A DNA stretch of 64,000 nt from Auricularia sp. M13 (GCA_037042915.1 CM073200.1:1426001-1490000), one strand, 5' to 3'. Positions 21,987-32,545 are shown, numbered from the stretch's first letter. The notes: generated by a model from the sequence alone, not told the origin. Numbers and translations: made by a program.

Positions 21987-24059
21987 ATGGATTTCCGTAG
22001 GTACATCGCGAGCTGCCAGGCCCAGCTCACGCCTCTCCTCCATGCAGAAGAGGAGATCCTCGTCCCAGCGACGCTGCCAGAGCCCGAGGACGACGATGGC
22101 GGCCGCAGGGATCTGCTCGAGACCACCACGGCCGCCCCCCTTCTGCCATCCTCTCCCTCTCCATCAACAGCTGAGGGAGCCGACGTCTCACCCGCGCGCC
22201 CAGCGACGACACGCACGGCAGACGAGGCGGCAACGCCGGGCGACCGCAAAAAAGCGCAGCAAATGGAGCACGAACGACGCGAGCGTCGTCGCGTCTCGCT
22301 CGAGGGGCTCGACATCATGTCGTGGCCCCCGCTGCCGCACACAACGGGCCCGTCGCCCCAGAGGCCCGCAGGACGCCCGCAAGGCCAAGCGGCGCCCGCA
22401 CTTCCCCGCAAAATTGCGCCGCTGCCGAAGACGGTGGCATCGCGCCTCACGCGCCAAGTATCGGACCCGGCGCTGGCCATCCGTACGGGTTCGACACACG
22501 TACTGCCCGTCTGGCCGCCACGGAACGCCACGCCAGACGCCAGGAGCGCTCAGCCCGACTGCGAACCACCTGCGCGAGAACCGGGTGCGCAACCGCAGCA
22601 ACAGGCAGCATCCCATCGCCGCGCAGACCGCACCTCAAACAGCGGCATACGCTCACTCGCGGCGTCCCCGAGCCTCATGCGCGAAATGTTCGCCCACGCC
22701 GCTGAGGAAGACACAGAGAGACGGGAGGACGAAGGCCGCCGCCGACACCAAGTCGAGGCGCAGGTCTCGCCTACACTCCTGCGCTCGCAGAGGAGGCCAG
22801 CGCAGCAGCCAGCAGGCGGCGAGGCGCAGGCTACGCGCCAGGCCGAACGGGAACGGGAGCACCGTCAAGCAGCCCCTCAGCCAGCACCACGCCCGCACGC
22901 GGAGCAGGACATGGAGGTCGACGACCCCATCACGGAGGACGAGGATCGCTACGCCGACGGCTTCATGCCAGCACAACCCCCACGCGTATACTCATCGGAC
23001 GAGGTGATAGACGACTTCGACGAGGAAGAAGAAGACTTCGAAGACACGGAGGACGAAGACGACGGCGACGACTTCGACCTGCACGCGGCTTTCGACGAGC
23101 GCACCGTCCACGTCGCCTCGAACGGCAACAACCGCCGCATCGACGGAATGCCAGCGAACGGCCACCTACTCAACCTGTGCCCGATCCAGAGGTCGGCATG
23201 GACGACCTACAAGAGGCCGAAGATGATCTTCGTCTGTGACAGCATCGGCGGCCAAGATCCCTCCTCGATGCACCCCCTTGCCGCAGTCAAGAAACTCGCC
23301 AACATCTTCAAAGCTGCCTTCCCCAGCAGTAAGCCGCAGGTGACGAAGGCCGAGTCGGACCCGCGCAGCAACAAAGGGGTCCGCAAGAACACTTTCCTAC
23401 TAACGGGCATCACGCGCGCCCAGGAGGACGCTCTCTGCGACAAGAGGCACTTTGTCATCGACAATGCCAGCATTACAACCTTCCGTTTCGTCCTCCTCGC
23501 ATCGTCGCACCTCGGCACGGTTACCAACACACAACTTCGCGGCGCGCAAGTACGTGCCAGCATCAAGCCGTCTTGGGAAGCCAGCCAGAAGTTCCGATCC
23601 CCTTTCGAAAAATTCGCCACGCGTAACAAGATCGCGGTAGATCCCCTCATCAAGGCCTTCCTCGACTCTATCTCGATCAGGTCGCTGACGACGACGGCGA
23701 GCACGGAATCAATAAAAGAGTATAACATTCACGCCGATTTAGATTTCCTACCAGCCGACCTGATCGCGGAGCTGCGCGAGGCCGTCAGCAGCATCCCCAT
23801 CAAGCACCCGTTCAAGGGACACGGGAAGATGCGCAAACCGGCGTGGTCGTGCACCGTCTGCGAGAGTGCAGGTCACCCCACGGGCAAGTGCCCGACGGCT
23901 CGCATCGAAGGATGGACGAACGCGGGCGCCCCCACGTCCGGCGGCGGTACGCAGGGCGCCCACAACCCAAAGAACTCTGCAGCCCGCGGAGGTCGCGGAG
24001 GAAGCAGCAGCCGTGGGGGAAGAGGCGGGGGCAGAGGCGGACGGGGCCGCGCTTTCTGA
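21987..24059 (+). CDS. zinc-knuckle Gag-like / ORF1-like protein with RGG tail
   Basis: One frame of 690 residues from the ATG at 21987 (the frame stays open 101 codons upstream, but that part is low-information). The N-terminal half is low-complexity with many Pro/Arg/Gln and an acidic run (DDFDEEEEDFEDTEDEDD). A folded-looking region follows (RSAWTTYKRPKMIFVCDSIG, RFVLLASSHLGTVTNTQLRG). Then a CCHC zinc knuckle (CTVCESAGHPTGKCP) and a C-terminal Arg-Gly-rich tail. This layout suits a nucleic-acid-binding retroelement ORF1/Gag; a host RNA-binding protein is possible. No polymerase frame of matching GC content follows it, so its parent element is unclear. It is much more GC-rich than the LINE ORF2 downstream. 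Confidence 0.6.
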   Translation: MDFRRYIASCQAQLTPLLHAEEEILVPATLPEPEDDDGGRRDLLETTTAAPLLPSSPSPSTAEGADVSPARPATTRTADEAATPGDRKKAQQMEHERRERRRVSLEGLDIMSWPPLPHTTGPSPQRPAGRPQGQAAPALPRKIAPLPKTVASRLTRQVSDPALAIRTGSTHVLPVWPPRNATPDARSAQPDCEPPAREPGAQPQQQAASHRRADRTSNSGIRSLAASPSLMREMFAHAAEEDTERREDEGRRRHQVEAQVSPTLLRSQRRPAQQPAGGEAQATRQAEREREHRQAAPQPAPRPHAEQDMEVDDPITEDEDRYADGFMPAQPPRVYSSDEVIDDFDEEEEDFEDTEDEDDGDDFDLHAAFDERTVHVASNGNNRRIDGMPANGHLLNLCPIQRSAWTTYKRPKMIFVCDSIGGQDPSSMHPLAAVKKLANIFKAAFPSSKPQVTKAESDPRSNKGVRKNTFLLTGITRAQEDALCDKRHFVIDNASITTFRFVLLASSHLGTVTNTQLRGAQVRASIKPSWEASQKFRSPFEKFATRNKIAVDPLIKAFLDSISIRSLTTTASTESIKEYNIHADLDFLPADLIAELREAVSSIPIKHPFKGHGKMRKPAWSCTVCESAGHPTGKCPTARIEGWTNAGAPTSGGGTQGAHNPKNSAARGGRGGSSSRGGRGGGRGGRGRAF

Positions 24060-24733
24060 GCCGTGCCAGCCCCATTCCCGCACCCCCCTCACCCAGCTCC
24101 CTCCTCCTCTTCCTTGACAAGTACAATAGATACACCACCCTCCCATCACCGCGCACCCTACACATAGTTTCTTGACCGCGCGCCCGCACTCTCCATTCTT
24201 GTGAGCCCCGTCGAAACCACGCTGACGATCACGCTCTCCCCGCCCGCCCTTACCCGCCGTTCCGCCCCCCCCCCCCCGCTGTCATGATACTCGTGCCTAT
24301 AGAACCTACGAGTTATTCCAGCGACAATGACGGATATACGAAAAGAGAGGCATACGTGCAACATTCCCTCACCAGGAGACTGTACGCGCACACGCTTCCT
24401 TGCGCCGGTACGCGCACTACGTCCCCTCGCACCAGCGCGTGCACCGCTCTCTCTCGCACTAGCACACGCACTGCGCTCTCTCACTTCGTCAACATCCATC
24501 GACTCTGTGAGCTGAGTCCATTCTTGCACGACATCCATGGCATCATCGACAACGAAACCTGCGTTCTCAGTCGGATTCATAGCTTCGCACCTATTTCACA
24601 AGCGGCGCTTGCCGAGGCTTTCTCCAGCCACTTACGATAGATAGGATAGGGAAGAACGCATTCATGAATTATCAGGAAGGGAGGGTTAAAATGCATAACG
24701 ATTTTGCATAATGATACAATAAATTGATGCTCA
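24060..24733. other. 3' flank of the Gag-like gene, C13 tract
   Basis: Pyrimidine-rich sequence with a run of 13 C at 24265-24277. No gene supported. Confidence 0.5.
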
Positions 24734-25560
24734 TTAGCTACATGCCCGAGATGCTAAGACGAAAAAGATGAAACGATACCAGGATTCCACGGCATGACGC
24801 CTCAATGGTGGGGTTCCCACATCCTCCTGCTTGATAACTGTAAGCTCATCGGCCTTTCGCTTCACTCCACGAGCCTCCTTCGGCTCGGGAGAGAGCGACG
24901 TTCGGCTTGTCGTGGAGGTGAGCGTTGACTGCGACGAGGGAACCGACGATTCTGGCGTGCGCGATCGACTACGAGCAAGGGACGATGATGCGTCGCTCTT
25001 TAATCGTGCAACAAGTGGGTTGGCCAACAATGCGTCGGCGTGGCAGGTTGCGTGGTATACCTGGAAAAGGCATGTTCAGCACCATGATCTACGATTGCAA
25101 CCGACCGACGGACCTTGTCATTGGCGCGCATTGCAATTCGCCACACCCACTCTTCCTCGTCTTCTTGGAATTCACATTTGAGGAACTCCCTGCATACAGG
25201 ACACTGGACGGGTCTCGCCTCTTCACCCGGAGGGACCACGACATAAGCAGCACGTAATTTAGCTTCACGCCCTGCGCTGGCTTCGTTTGCTGCGTTTGCT
25301 TTTCCCTTGCTGGACTCAGCGCCAGGAGCTTCTTGGCTCCAGTCCTATATGAACTCTACGACTGTGTCCGTGGCCAAGATTCTGGCTAGCCTTCAGATTT
25401 TGGCGGAAATGCAGGTCTAGATGGTCCTGGAGTCTCTTCCTGCTGCCCTCATCGCCTCCGATGCGTACCGCGCACTGACCACACTGCGTTGAGAGCCGTT
25501 TGTACAATAACGAGGCAATTGGAGGTCGCTTACTGATGCCCATAAGACTTGAGATGTCGC
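24734..25560 (-). pseudogene. Pcf11 C-terminal zinc-finger region, 5'-truncated and broken
   Basis: Minus-strand piece of the C-terminal part of Pcf11, a subunit of cleavage factor IA in mRNA 3'-end formation. The first zinc finger (QCGQCAVRIGGDEGSR, then HLDLHFRQN) and the second (CPVCREFLKCEFQEDEEEWV, then across a 53-bp intron at 25061-25113, VYHATCHADALL) are family-typical. Upstream, DISSLMGISKRPP matches the segment before finger 1, but the CTD-interacting domain is absent. Between the fingers the frame changes near 25350-25370, and an in-frame TAG lies at 25345-25347 just before DWSQEAPG. The tail ends at 24734. A duplicated, truncated pseudogene is inferred; the working gene should be elsewhere. 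Confidence 0.75.
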
Positions 25561-25918
25561 ATTGCGCAGGAATTACATACCACGACGGCGCGTGCGTCGT
25601 GACCTCCCCTTACAAAACAGAGATGCAAGGTGCCCTGAACCGGCAATGGCCCCTTGCAACCTCAAACTTCGGCTACGCACAATCCTAGCTAGTGCCCTCC
25701 TGCCGCCTAATTTACTGACCTTCGGGGACAGGAAGCAGCGGGAGCGAGCGGAGGTCTATTTAGACCAAGAGTGAGCCGCGCGGAGACGCTGAAGCCCGAC
25801 GGAAACCGCACAGTCCGGACTGTGCGAGTAGTACTGACTGGCATAGCTCACCGTGCTGGCCGGTATGCCAGCTGCGCGAGATGGGTGCGCTGGCCCCTCT
25901 CTGCAAGATATACAGCGC

Positions 25919-28900
25919 GAAAACCAATTACCACCAACAACACATCTCAGGTGACAAATGATCGGTCTGGTTACACGTTCCAGAGCACCGAACCAGAGGT
26001 TTCTGATGCTGCCCTTCCCTCTGTGGATGATGGTGCTCAGGAAGCAGGAGGCAGCGCTTCGGGGGGAGAGTTCGTGATGAACAACATTCTGACGCCAGAA
26101 GGCTGGCGTCAAGATGCGCATCAGTCTGGCAAATCCGGCACTGATGCAAGCGACCTAACTACGCCACGATCAGTGGCAGGGTCGAGCTCAGCATATGTAC
26201 AGACACCATCTGATGCTGGGAACAACTACTCAAACCATGCAGTATTACCAATAATGCAGGACAATCAGATGCGCTCAAAGAAGAGCACCAAGGCCTATAT
26301 CAAACTGGCCTCTGAGAATATGAAAGGCCGTGGTGCGCAGAAGATAGCCGGCAGTATCAAATGGAAAAAGATTGCAGAAGACATTCGCAGTCAGAAGATT
26401 GGCATCATGGCCATTCAGGAGACTCACCTTGATGCGCAGCACCTGGATGAAATTCATCGCTACTATGAACATATTCATGTAGAAAATACTGCGCTGCCAG
26501 CAAACCCCACGGGCGCGGGGGGCGTGGCGCTGGTCTTCAACAAGCTACTTACAAATTATCGCACTATTGACACTCATGTCCTGGTTCCAGGCAGAGCGAT
26601 AGTGTGCAAAGTCGAATGGCATAGGGACTCAAGCCTGGTCGTCCTCGCCATATACGCGCCCACCACTGCTAAGGCAAATAAAGAGTTCTGGGAGACTCTG
26701 AAAAAGACTCTCAGGCGTGCAAAGGGCAAGATTCCCAAACCAGATGTCATGCTGGGAGATTTCAACCAGGTGGAAGACCCCATCGATCGCTTCCCTGCAA
26801 AATTGTCAAAGATAGACGCACCACAGTCCTTTGAAGACCTTAAAAGATATCTAAAAGTCACCGATGGGTGGAGAGACACTTTCCCTGATAGCATCGAATG
26901 GACATGGCGAAACATGTCTCTGTCCTCCATGTCTCGCATTGATAGGATCTACCTGACCAACAAAATGCGTGCGGTCAGCAGACAGTGGGAAATTAATGTG
27001 TCTGGCATAAATACATATGACCACAGCAGAATCTCTGTGGAACTAGTGTGCAGAGATGCTCCAGACATTGGTCCTGGACGCTGGACCATGTCTGAGAACC
27101 TAACAAGGGACAAAGTTTTCATGTCAGAGGTGTACAAACTTGGCAAAAACGCCCAGTCAGAGATGGACACCATTGCCTTCTTGGGCAGGACAGCATTCAA
27201 CAACCCCCAGCGCACCTGGGAACGTCTGAAAGAGCAGATAAGAAAGGCAGCCAAGGCCAGAAGCAAAGATCTCAATTGCGCCAGGCGCACAAAATTGACA
27301 AAAGCGCAAGAACAGAGAAACTCTGCCAAAACCTGCCTGAGAGCAGCATCCTCGCCTGATGAAATCACAGAGGCAAAAGCACAGCTCAGAAAAGCTGAAA
27401 TGGAGATCTACAATCTACAGGATGGCTCGCACACCTTCATATTCCAGAATAGATCAACACGTGTCTGGCTGGAAGCAGAGACCATGTCCAAGTCCTGGTT
27501 CAGTTGGGTGAAAAGTAAAAAACCGCGTGACACCATGATGCAACTCAAGCGCCCAGGGTGTGAACCAGCACAGTATGTTCTGGAATCACGCGATATGGCA
27601 GATTTGGCTGGAGAATACCACAACTCGATCCAGTCCAAAGATCTGGACGTAGATGAAGCTGCGCGCTCACTGGCCATAGAGCACGCCCTAGATCACCTGG
27701 AGCGTCACGCAGATGCAAGTGCGCGTGCCAAACTAGCAGCTGTAATATCAAGAGAGGATGTAACAGAATCTCTGGCGTCCTCGAAAAGTGGGAAAGCTGC
27801 TGGCTTAGATGGACTCATATACGAACTCTGGAAAGTCATCCACAAGCAGTTCTGTAAATCCAGGGGCAAAGAAGATCAAACCTTTGACGTCGTGGGTATG
27901 ATGACATTGGTCTTTGAAGATATTGAACTCCATGGCTTAGATGCAGACTCCAAATTCGCAGAAGGCTGGCTGTGCCCCTTGTACAAGAAGGGAGATAGAA
28001 GTGAGATCGCGAATTATAGGCCGATCACACTCCTCAACACAGACTACAAAATCTACACCAAGGCCTTGGCGCTCAGGCTGGCTAGCATTGCGCCCCAGCT
28101 CATTCATGAATCTCAGGCTGGCTTTGTCCAGGGTCGCAGTATCACAGACCATTCCAAAATCACGAGTCTCATCCTTAATTACGCTGAAGCCAAGGAAGAA
28201 AATGGCGCCATCGTGGCACTGGACCAAGAAAAAGCTTATGATCGCATAAGACATGACTATCTGCACAAGATTCTCAAAGCCTTTGGCTTCCCAGAGCACT
28301 TTGTGAATGCGGTCAGGACGCTGTATGAAAATGCCTTCACTGTGGTCATGATCAATGGCTTCGCAAGCAAAAAGTTTAGAGTTACCAGAGGCGTCAGGCA
28401 GGGAGATCCGCTCTCCTGCTTGCTTTTTAACCTGGCAATAGAGCCGCTCTCAGCTATGCTCAGACGCTCTGAGCTGCAAGGCTACAAGATTGATGGCATT
28501 GAGGGCAAACTAATTGCCACGCTATATGCAGATGACACAACAGTGTACATGAGTGAGAAAGACTCCTACCAGCGCCTCTTCCAGATCCTGGACCAGTGGT
28601 GCCTCGCTGCAGGTGCCCGCTTCAATGTGCAGAAAACTGAAATCGTTCCAATGGGTACAAAGGAGTACAGGACACAAGTCCTGGACTCGCGATGCCTCAA
28701 AGATGGAGACCCTGCTATCCCAGACTCAGTGCGCATTGCCAGAGATGGCGAACCCATTCGCATACTTGGTACCTGGCCAGGCAATGAAGTGCAGAATGTG
28801 AATGCCTGGTCCTCCATCCAGGACAAAATTGCTGAAACTCTACAAAGATGGGAAAGTAAGCGCCCCTCGCTGAATGGTAGGAGCATTATATCACAAGTTG

Positions 28901-31336
28901 TGGTGGGCGGATTTACCCAGTACCTTACTGCTGCTCAAGGCATGCCAACAAAGCTGGAAAAACGCCTGGATAAAATGACGCTTGACTTCCTCTGGGCAGG
29001 CTCTCGCCGCCACCCAATTAATATGGATACCCTGCGCCTGGGCAGAGACCATGGAGGTCTGGGCCTATTCCACACTGAGAGTAGGAATGATGCGCAGTAC
29101 CTGAAATGGGTGGGCGCATATATAAAAAATGATGAGACGCGTCCTATGTGGACCTACCTGGCAGACTTCATCTTCAGAACTGCCATCATCAACAAGGACA
29201 AGAAATGGGTGCCAATAGACGCACGCATCAACCCCTTCCAACAGGTGTGGCGACCCAACAAGCAGAAACTACCTTTCATCCTGCAGCAAATGGTGAGGGT
29301 TGCAGCTAAATATAATGTCGCCCTCGATGCGCCTCAGATCCCAGAGCACATAAGGGAAGATATGCCCATATGGGCACACCCAGCCATGGGACAACCAGAT
29401 GTTCTACGAGAATATAAGAGAGAAGTGCGATGCCTAAAGACCTCTCATGCGGTCTGTACGGTTGAAGATCTCGAAGAGATAGCTGAACACGATGACTTTG
29501 ACCATGAGGAGTCTAGTACCTGCATATGCGACAATTGCATGACTGATAGAACAGAGGGCTGCAAGAACCCCTTCAAATGCCAGGAGTTTGCTCGTGACAT
29601 ACTGAGCGAGCTTGCGCCCAAGTGGAACACTGCGACCACACAGGCTGAAGTAGACTCCAGCATGTGGGAAACTTTCGTAGAAGGTCGCATGGAGGCAATT
29701 CAGACTGGTGAACCAATAATTTTCGACCCAACCCTACACCAAGGTGATGATCTGGCCAGCTACTACAGAGCTTTCGTGGACACAATGGCCCTCAGTGAGA
29801 GAGGGGTGACAGATACCATATGTGATGCAGCACCTGTACGACCGCATGGAGACAAGGATGCAGAGGCTGTGGAAGTAGTCGTCTGCGGTGCAATCATAAA
29901 TGGAGACTCAGCAATTGCCAAGGGCGGCTTTGCAGCATATTTCCCAGAACACGATTTCGACGACAAAGTGGGCTACTGCCCAGGGGATACACACTCCTAT
30001 GTGCGCAGTGTAGCCACAGCAATAAAAATGGCAGCAACAACGGCACCAAGACATCGCCCTCTGCACATGATCAGCACCAGTGCAGCAGTGGTAAGAATGC
30101 TCACCCTCGATTTATCCAAGCATGAGTCCACTGGATGGATGGACTTGCCAAATGAGGCAGACGCCATGCGAGCAGCGGCTGCAGCTCTGCGTGCCAGAGG
30201 TGCACCGACCTCGTTCACATGCATAGCCAAGAACAGAGTCAAACACTGGCCACAGGTTGGAGAGGCAAGAAAAATGGCCCTTGTGGCTGCAGAAGTGGGC
30301 CCACCTTTTGATTTGGACCTCGAGGAGCTGGTGCCCTTTGATAAGCCTGGGCTCGCAATTGCAAATATCACTCAGAGAGAAGCACATAGAGCTATAAAAT
30401 GGCTTGCCCAGAAAAAAGTCAAACAGCGAAAAGCGACTCTGGAAAATCTCAAACTAATAAAATGGCGTGTACATCATGCGACAGACTTCATGCCACTGGA
30501 GTCTCAATTCTGGCAGAGTCTGCAATCCAAAAACCTTTCGCGTAGTGTGCGCAACTTCCTCTGGAAAATGGCCCATGGTGCGCACAAAGTTGGCGACTAC
30601 TTCAGCAAAATGCCAGAACCATGGGCGTCATATGCCACATGTCCATCATGCCAGGAAACTGAGACCATGGAACACATCCTCCTAAAATGCGAGAGCTCAG
30701 GTTTTGAAACAGTATGGGCCTTGGCCCAGGACTTCCTGAAGAGTCGCAAGATCAACATAGACATAGACATCGGGGTTATCATGGGTTGTGCAACCATGCG
30801 AATAGGACACATGGGGTCTGCAAGAAATCGTGCGCTGGAGCGCATCTTCTGCATTATTGTGTCAGAATCCGCCTTCCTGATCTGGAAGATAAGGTGTGAA
30901 ACCCGTATTGAGCACGCTGAGGATCCAGACTGGGTCATGCCAGAAGAGGAGGTGGCCAAAAGATGGAAGAAAATGTGCGAATCACGTCGCGTGCAGGATA
31001 AACTTCTCACAAATAAACATCGTTACAAGACAAAGGCGCTGTGCAATGTACTATATGAAGATACCTGGATAGATCGCAGTGCCAACCCTGATTACTGGAA
31101 AGCACAATTTTGGAATAAACAGACCGGTTTTTTAGTGGGTACGGGGAATGACACCAGGAATGGTGTCGGTTGATTCTCAAGCCCCACACTACCCCAACAG
31201 GTGTGCTAAAGGCTATTTTTCCGGTCGGTGTCGTCGTTTCATGTGGACTGCCTCCCAGTCCTAACTCCAGCAGCCCGCCAAGGCGGGCAAGGATGGGCAA
31301 GGGATAACTATGTTATTCTAACCCTGTCTGACGCTC

Positions 31337-31369
<33 letters not shown>
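25919..31369 (+). mobile_element. LINE (APE-type non-LTR retrotransposon) with poly-A tail
   Basis: Recognised from the ORF2 below, a short 3' UTR and a 32-nt poly-A tail (31338-31369). The 5' boundary is placed near 25919 because base composition switches there from GC-rich flank to the more AT-rich element; it is approximate. No ORF1 of matching composition lies directly upstream, so the copy may be 5'-truncated. Only intact ORFs are seen, so the copy looks young. Confidence 0.85.
26077..31173 (+). CDS. LINE ORF2: AP endonuclease, reverse transcriptase, RNase H-like remnant
   Basis: About 1,698 residues from the first in-frame ATG; the frame is open from before 25771. An AP-like endonuclease fills roughly the first 330 residues (SENMKGRG, AIQETHLD, GDFNQVED, DHSRIS). 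The reverse transcriptase follows with NYRPITLL, AGFVQGRSI, ALDQEKAYDRI, VRQGDPLSCLLFN and the catalytic YADDTTVY near residue 817. Later comes a segment with RNase H-like spacing (CGAIINGDSAIAKGGFAAYF, HMISTSAAV) that lacks the expected acidic residues, then a Cys/His motif (CPSCQETETMEHILLKC) typical of fungal LINE C-termini. It nicks target DNA and primes cDNA synthesis there. No frame breaks seen. Confidence 0.92.
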   Translation: MNNILTPEGWRQDAHQSGKSGTDASDLTTPRSVAGSSSAYVQTPSDAGNNYSNHAVLPIMQDNQMRSKKSTKAYIKLASENMKGRGAQKIAGSIKWKKIAEDIRSQKIGIMAIQETHLDAQHLDEIHRYYEHIHVENTALPANPTGAGGVALVFNKLLTNYRTIDTHVLVPGRAIVCKVEWHRDSSLVVLAIYAPTTAKANKEFWETLKKTLRRAKGKIPKPDVMLGDFNQVEDPIDRFPAKLSKIDAPQSFEDLKRYLKVTDGWRDTFPDSIEWTWRNMSLSSMSRIDRIYLTNKMRAVSRQWEINVSGINTYDHSRISVELVCRDAPDIGPGRWTMSENLTRDKVFMSEVYKLGKNAQSEMDTIAFLGRTAFNNPQRTWERLKEQIRKAAKARSKDLNCARRTKLTKAQEQRNSAKTCLRAASSPDEITEAKAQLRKAEMEIYNLQDGSHTFIFQNRSTRVWLEAETMSKSWFSWVKSKKPRDTMMQLKRPGCEPAQYVLESRDMADLAGEYHNSIQSKDLDVDEAARSLAIEHALDHLERHADASARAKLAAVISREDVTESLASSKSGKAAGLDGLIYELWKVIHKQFCKSRGKEDQTFDVVGMMTLVFEDIELHGLDADSKFAEGWLCPLYKKGDRSEIANYRPITLLNTDYKIYTKALALRLASIAPQLIHESQAGFVQGRSITDHSKITSLILNYAEAKEENGAIVALDQEKAYDRIRHDYLHKILKAFGFPEHFVNAVRTLYENAFTVVMINGFASKKFRVTRGVRQGDPLSCLLFNLAIEPLSAMLRRSELQGYKIDGIEGKLIATLYADDTTVYMSEKDSYQRLFQILDQWCLAAGARFNVQKTEIVPMGTKEYRTQVLDSRCLKDGDPAIPDSVRIARDGEPIRILGTWPGNEVQNVNAWSSIQDKIAETLQRWESKRPSLNGRSIISQVVVGGFTQYLTAAQGMPTKLEKRLDKMTLDFLWAGSRRHPINMDTLRLGRDHGGLGLFHTESRNDAQYLKWVGAYIKNDETRPMWTYLADFIFRTAIINKDKKWVPIDARINPFQQVWRPNKQKLPFILQQMVRVAAKYNVALDAPQIPEHIREDMPIWAHPAMGQPDVLREYKREVRCLKTSHAVCTVEDLEEIAEHDDFDHEESSTCICDNCMTDRTEGCKNPFKCQEFARDILSELAPKWNTATTQAEVDSSMWETFVEGRMEAIQTGEPIIFDPTLHQGDDLASYYRAFVDTMALSERGVTDTICDAAPVRPHGDKDAEAVEVVVCGAIINGDSAIAKGGFAAYFPEHDFDDKVGYCPGDTHSYVRSVATAIKMAATTAPRHRPLHMISTSAAVVRMLTLDLSKHESTGWMDLPNEADAMRAAAAALRARGAPTSFTCIAKNRVKHWPQVGEARKMALVAAEVGPPFDLDLEELVPFDKPGLAIANITQREAHRAIKWLAQKKVKQRKATLENLKLIKWRVHHATDFMPLESQFWQSLQSKNLSRSVRNFLWKMAHGAHKVGDYFSKMPEPWASYATCPSCQETETMEHILLKCESSGFETVWALAQDFLKSRKINIDIDIGVIMGCATMRIGHMGSARNRALERIFCIIVSESAFLIWKIRCETRIEHAEDPDWVMPEEEVAKRWKKMCESRRVQDKLLTNKHRYKTKALCNVLYEDTWIDRSANPDYWKAQFWNKQTGFLVGTGNDTRNGVG

Positions 31370-31370
<1 letters not shown>

Positions 31371-31380
31371 ATAAGTTGAT

Positions 31381-32545
31381 CGGGTCGGGCACTGACACGC
31401 AGCCAACCTGAGACCGACCTCCCACGCATCAAGTTCTCAACGGACGAAGCAGAACTCGAAGGACACGGGCGACTCAAAGACTGTACATAGCGAGCAGCCG
31501 AGACATGCATTGAATTCGAAGAAAAGCCGCAAGAACTGGCTGTCCGAGGCACAGTGCACTCCGGCGAAGCGCGTTCCTACAGCTGGCGGAGGAGCGCAGA
31601 AATGAACTTGAAGAGTCGACACGGTGGGGACCATGCGCGACGAGAAGATGGCGACGAAAGGCAAGCTCAAGCGGAGCGACGGGATGCAGGATTTGGAGAG
31701 TCTATGACTCATAAGGACGTACTTCGACTTCGAGCCACTGGACAGCGTGCAAGATGCCGACCGGCTGAGACTACTGAGGGCATTTTTCGAACAGAAATGG
31801 ACCTGGGAAGGCGTACGCTCAGAACGCACTGTGCCGGGAGGCGTGTTTCGCGTCTATCGTCCAGTTGATATTTATCTCCAGTTGCGCATGACGCGCGTCA
31901 TCTCCGAAGCAGGACGGATCGCTAGTCGGCCTTCGGCGAGGACATAGACATATGGACGACGCGCCGACAGTGTCGAGTGTAAGTGTAAGTCGAAAGAAGG
32001 CTCCGAGTCGTACTCGCCAATCGTAATTGTAAGAGGAGCGATGAGTCCTTAGACAGATACAGACTGCAAACTTCGCGCATGGGATTTCCCGGGCCGACCA
32101 GGCGCATAGGTATCCCAAGCACGTCGCGACCAAATTGTTCAAATCGAAGCGCGTTTCCGCTGCGTACATGGTGTGGCATTCGCACCCACGAACGTGTATG
32201 GCGACGAAGGAAAGGGGCGGAGCGGGCGAGGAGTCTGCTGCAGGAGCCAGAGTTGACGTCGTGAGAGGGGACAAGCTCGTCCAGTTATCTCCAGTTGCTG
32301 ACAATATGCACTTGCACTTGAATGGATTGTTCGCGTCATCTCCGAAGCAGGACGGCGTGAAATCGCAGCTGGCCGTCGACGAGGGCACTAAGGACCCTAA
32401 CGCTCGGAGCCGAGCGCGGACAGTGTTGAGCGCGAAGAAGGCTCGTACGAGACGAGCTCGCCATTGCGCGCCATTTGGATGAGCAAGAGGATGTTCGGGG
32501 GCAACCGGACCGGCTGAGTAAGGAGCGTTAGCCGGGCTGCGTCAT
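31381..32545. other. flank with coding remnant and a diverged duplication
   Basis: A protein-like plus-strand stretch around 31630-31870 (TMRDEKMATKGKLKRS, then after a TGA, LRLLRAFFEQKWTWEGV) may be a gene remnant of unknown family. Segments near 31890-32020 and 32330-32470 share GCGTCATCTCCGAAGCAGGA and further patchy similarity, so a diverged direct duplication is likely. Confidence 0.4.

Noticed and set aside
21712-23007. 431-codon frame overlapping the Gag-like gene
   Set aside because: Shadow frame of Arg/Pro/Thr; the zinc knuckle and acidic tract lie in the other frame.
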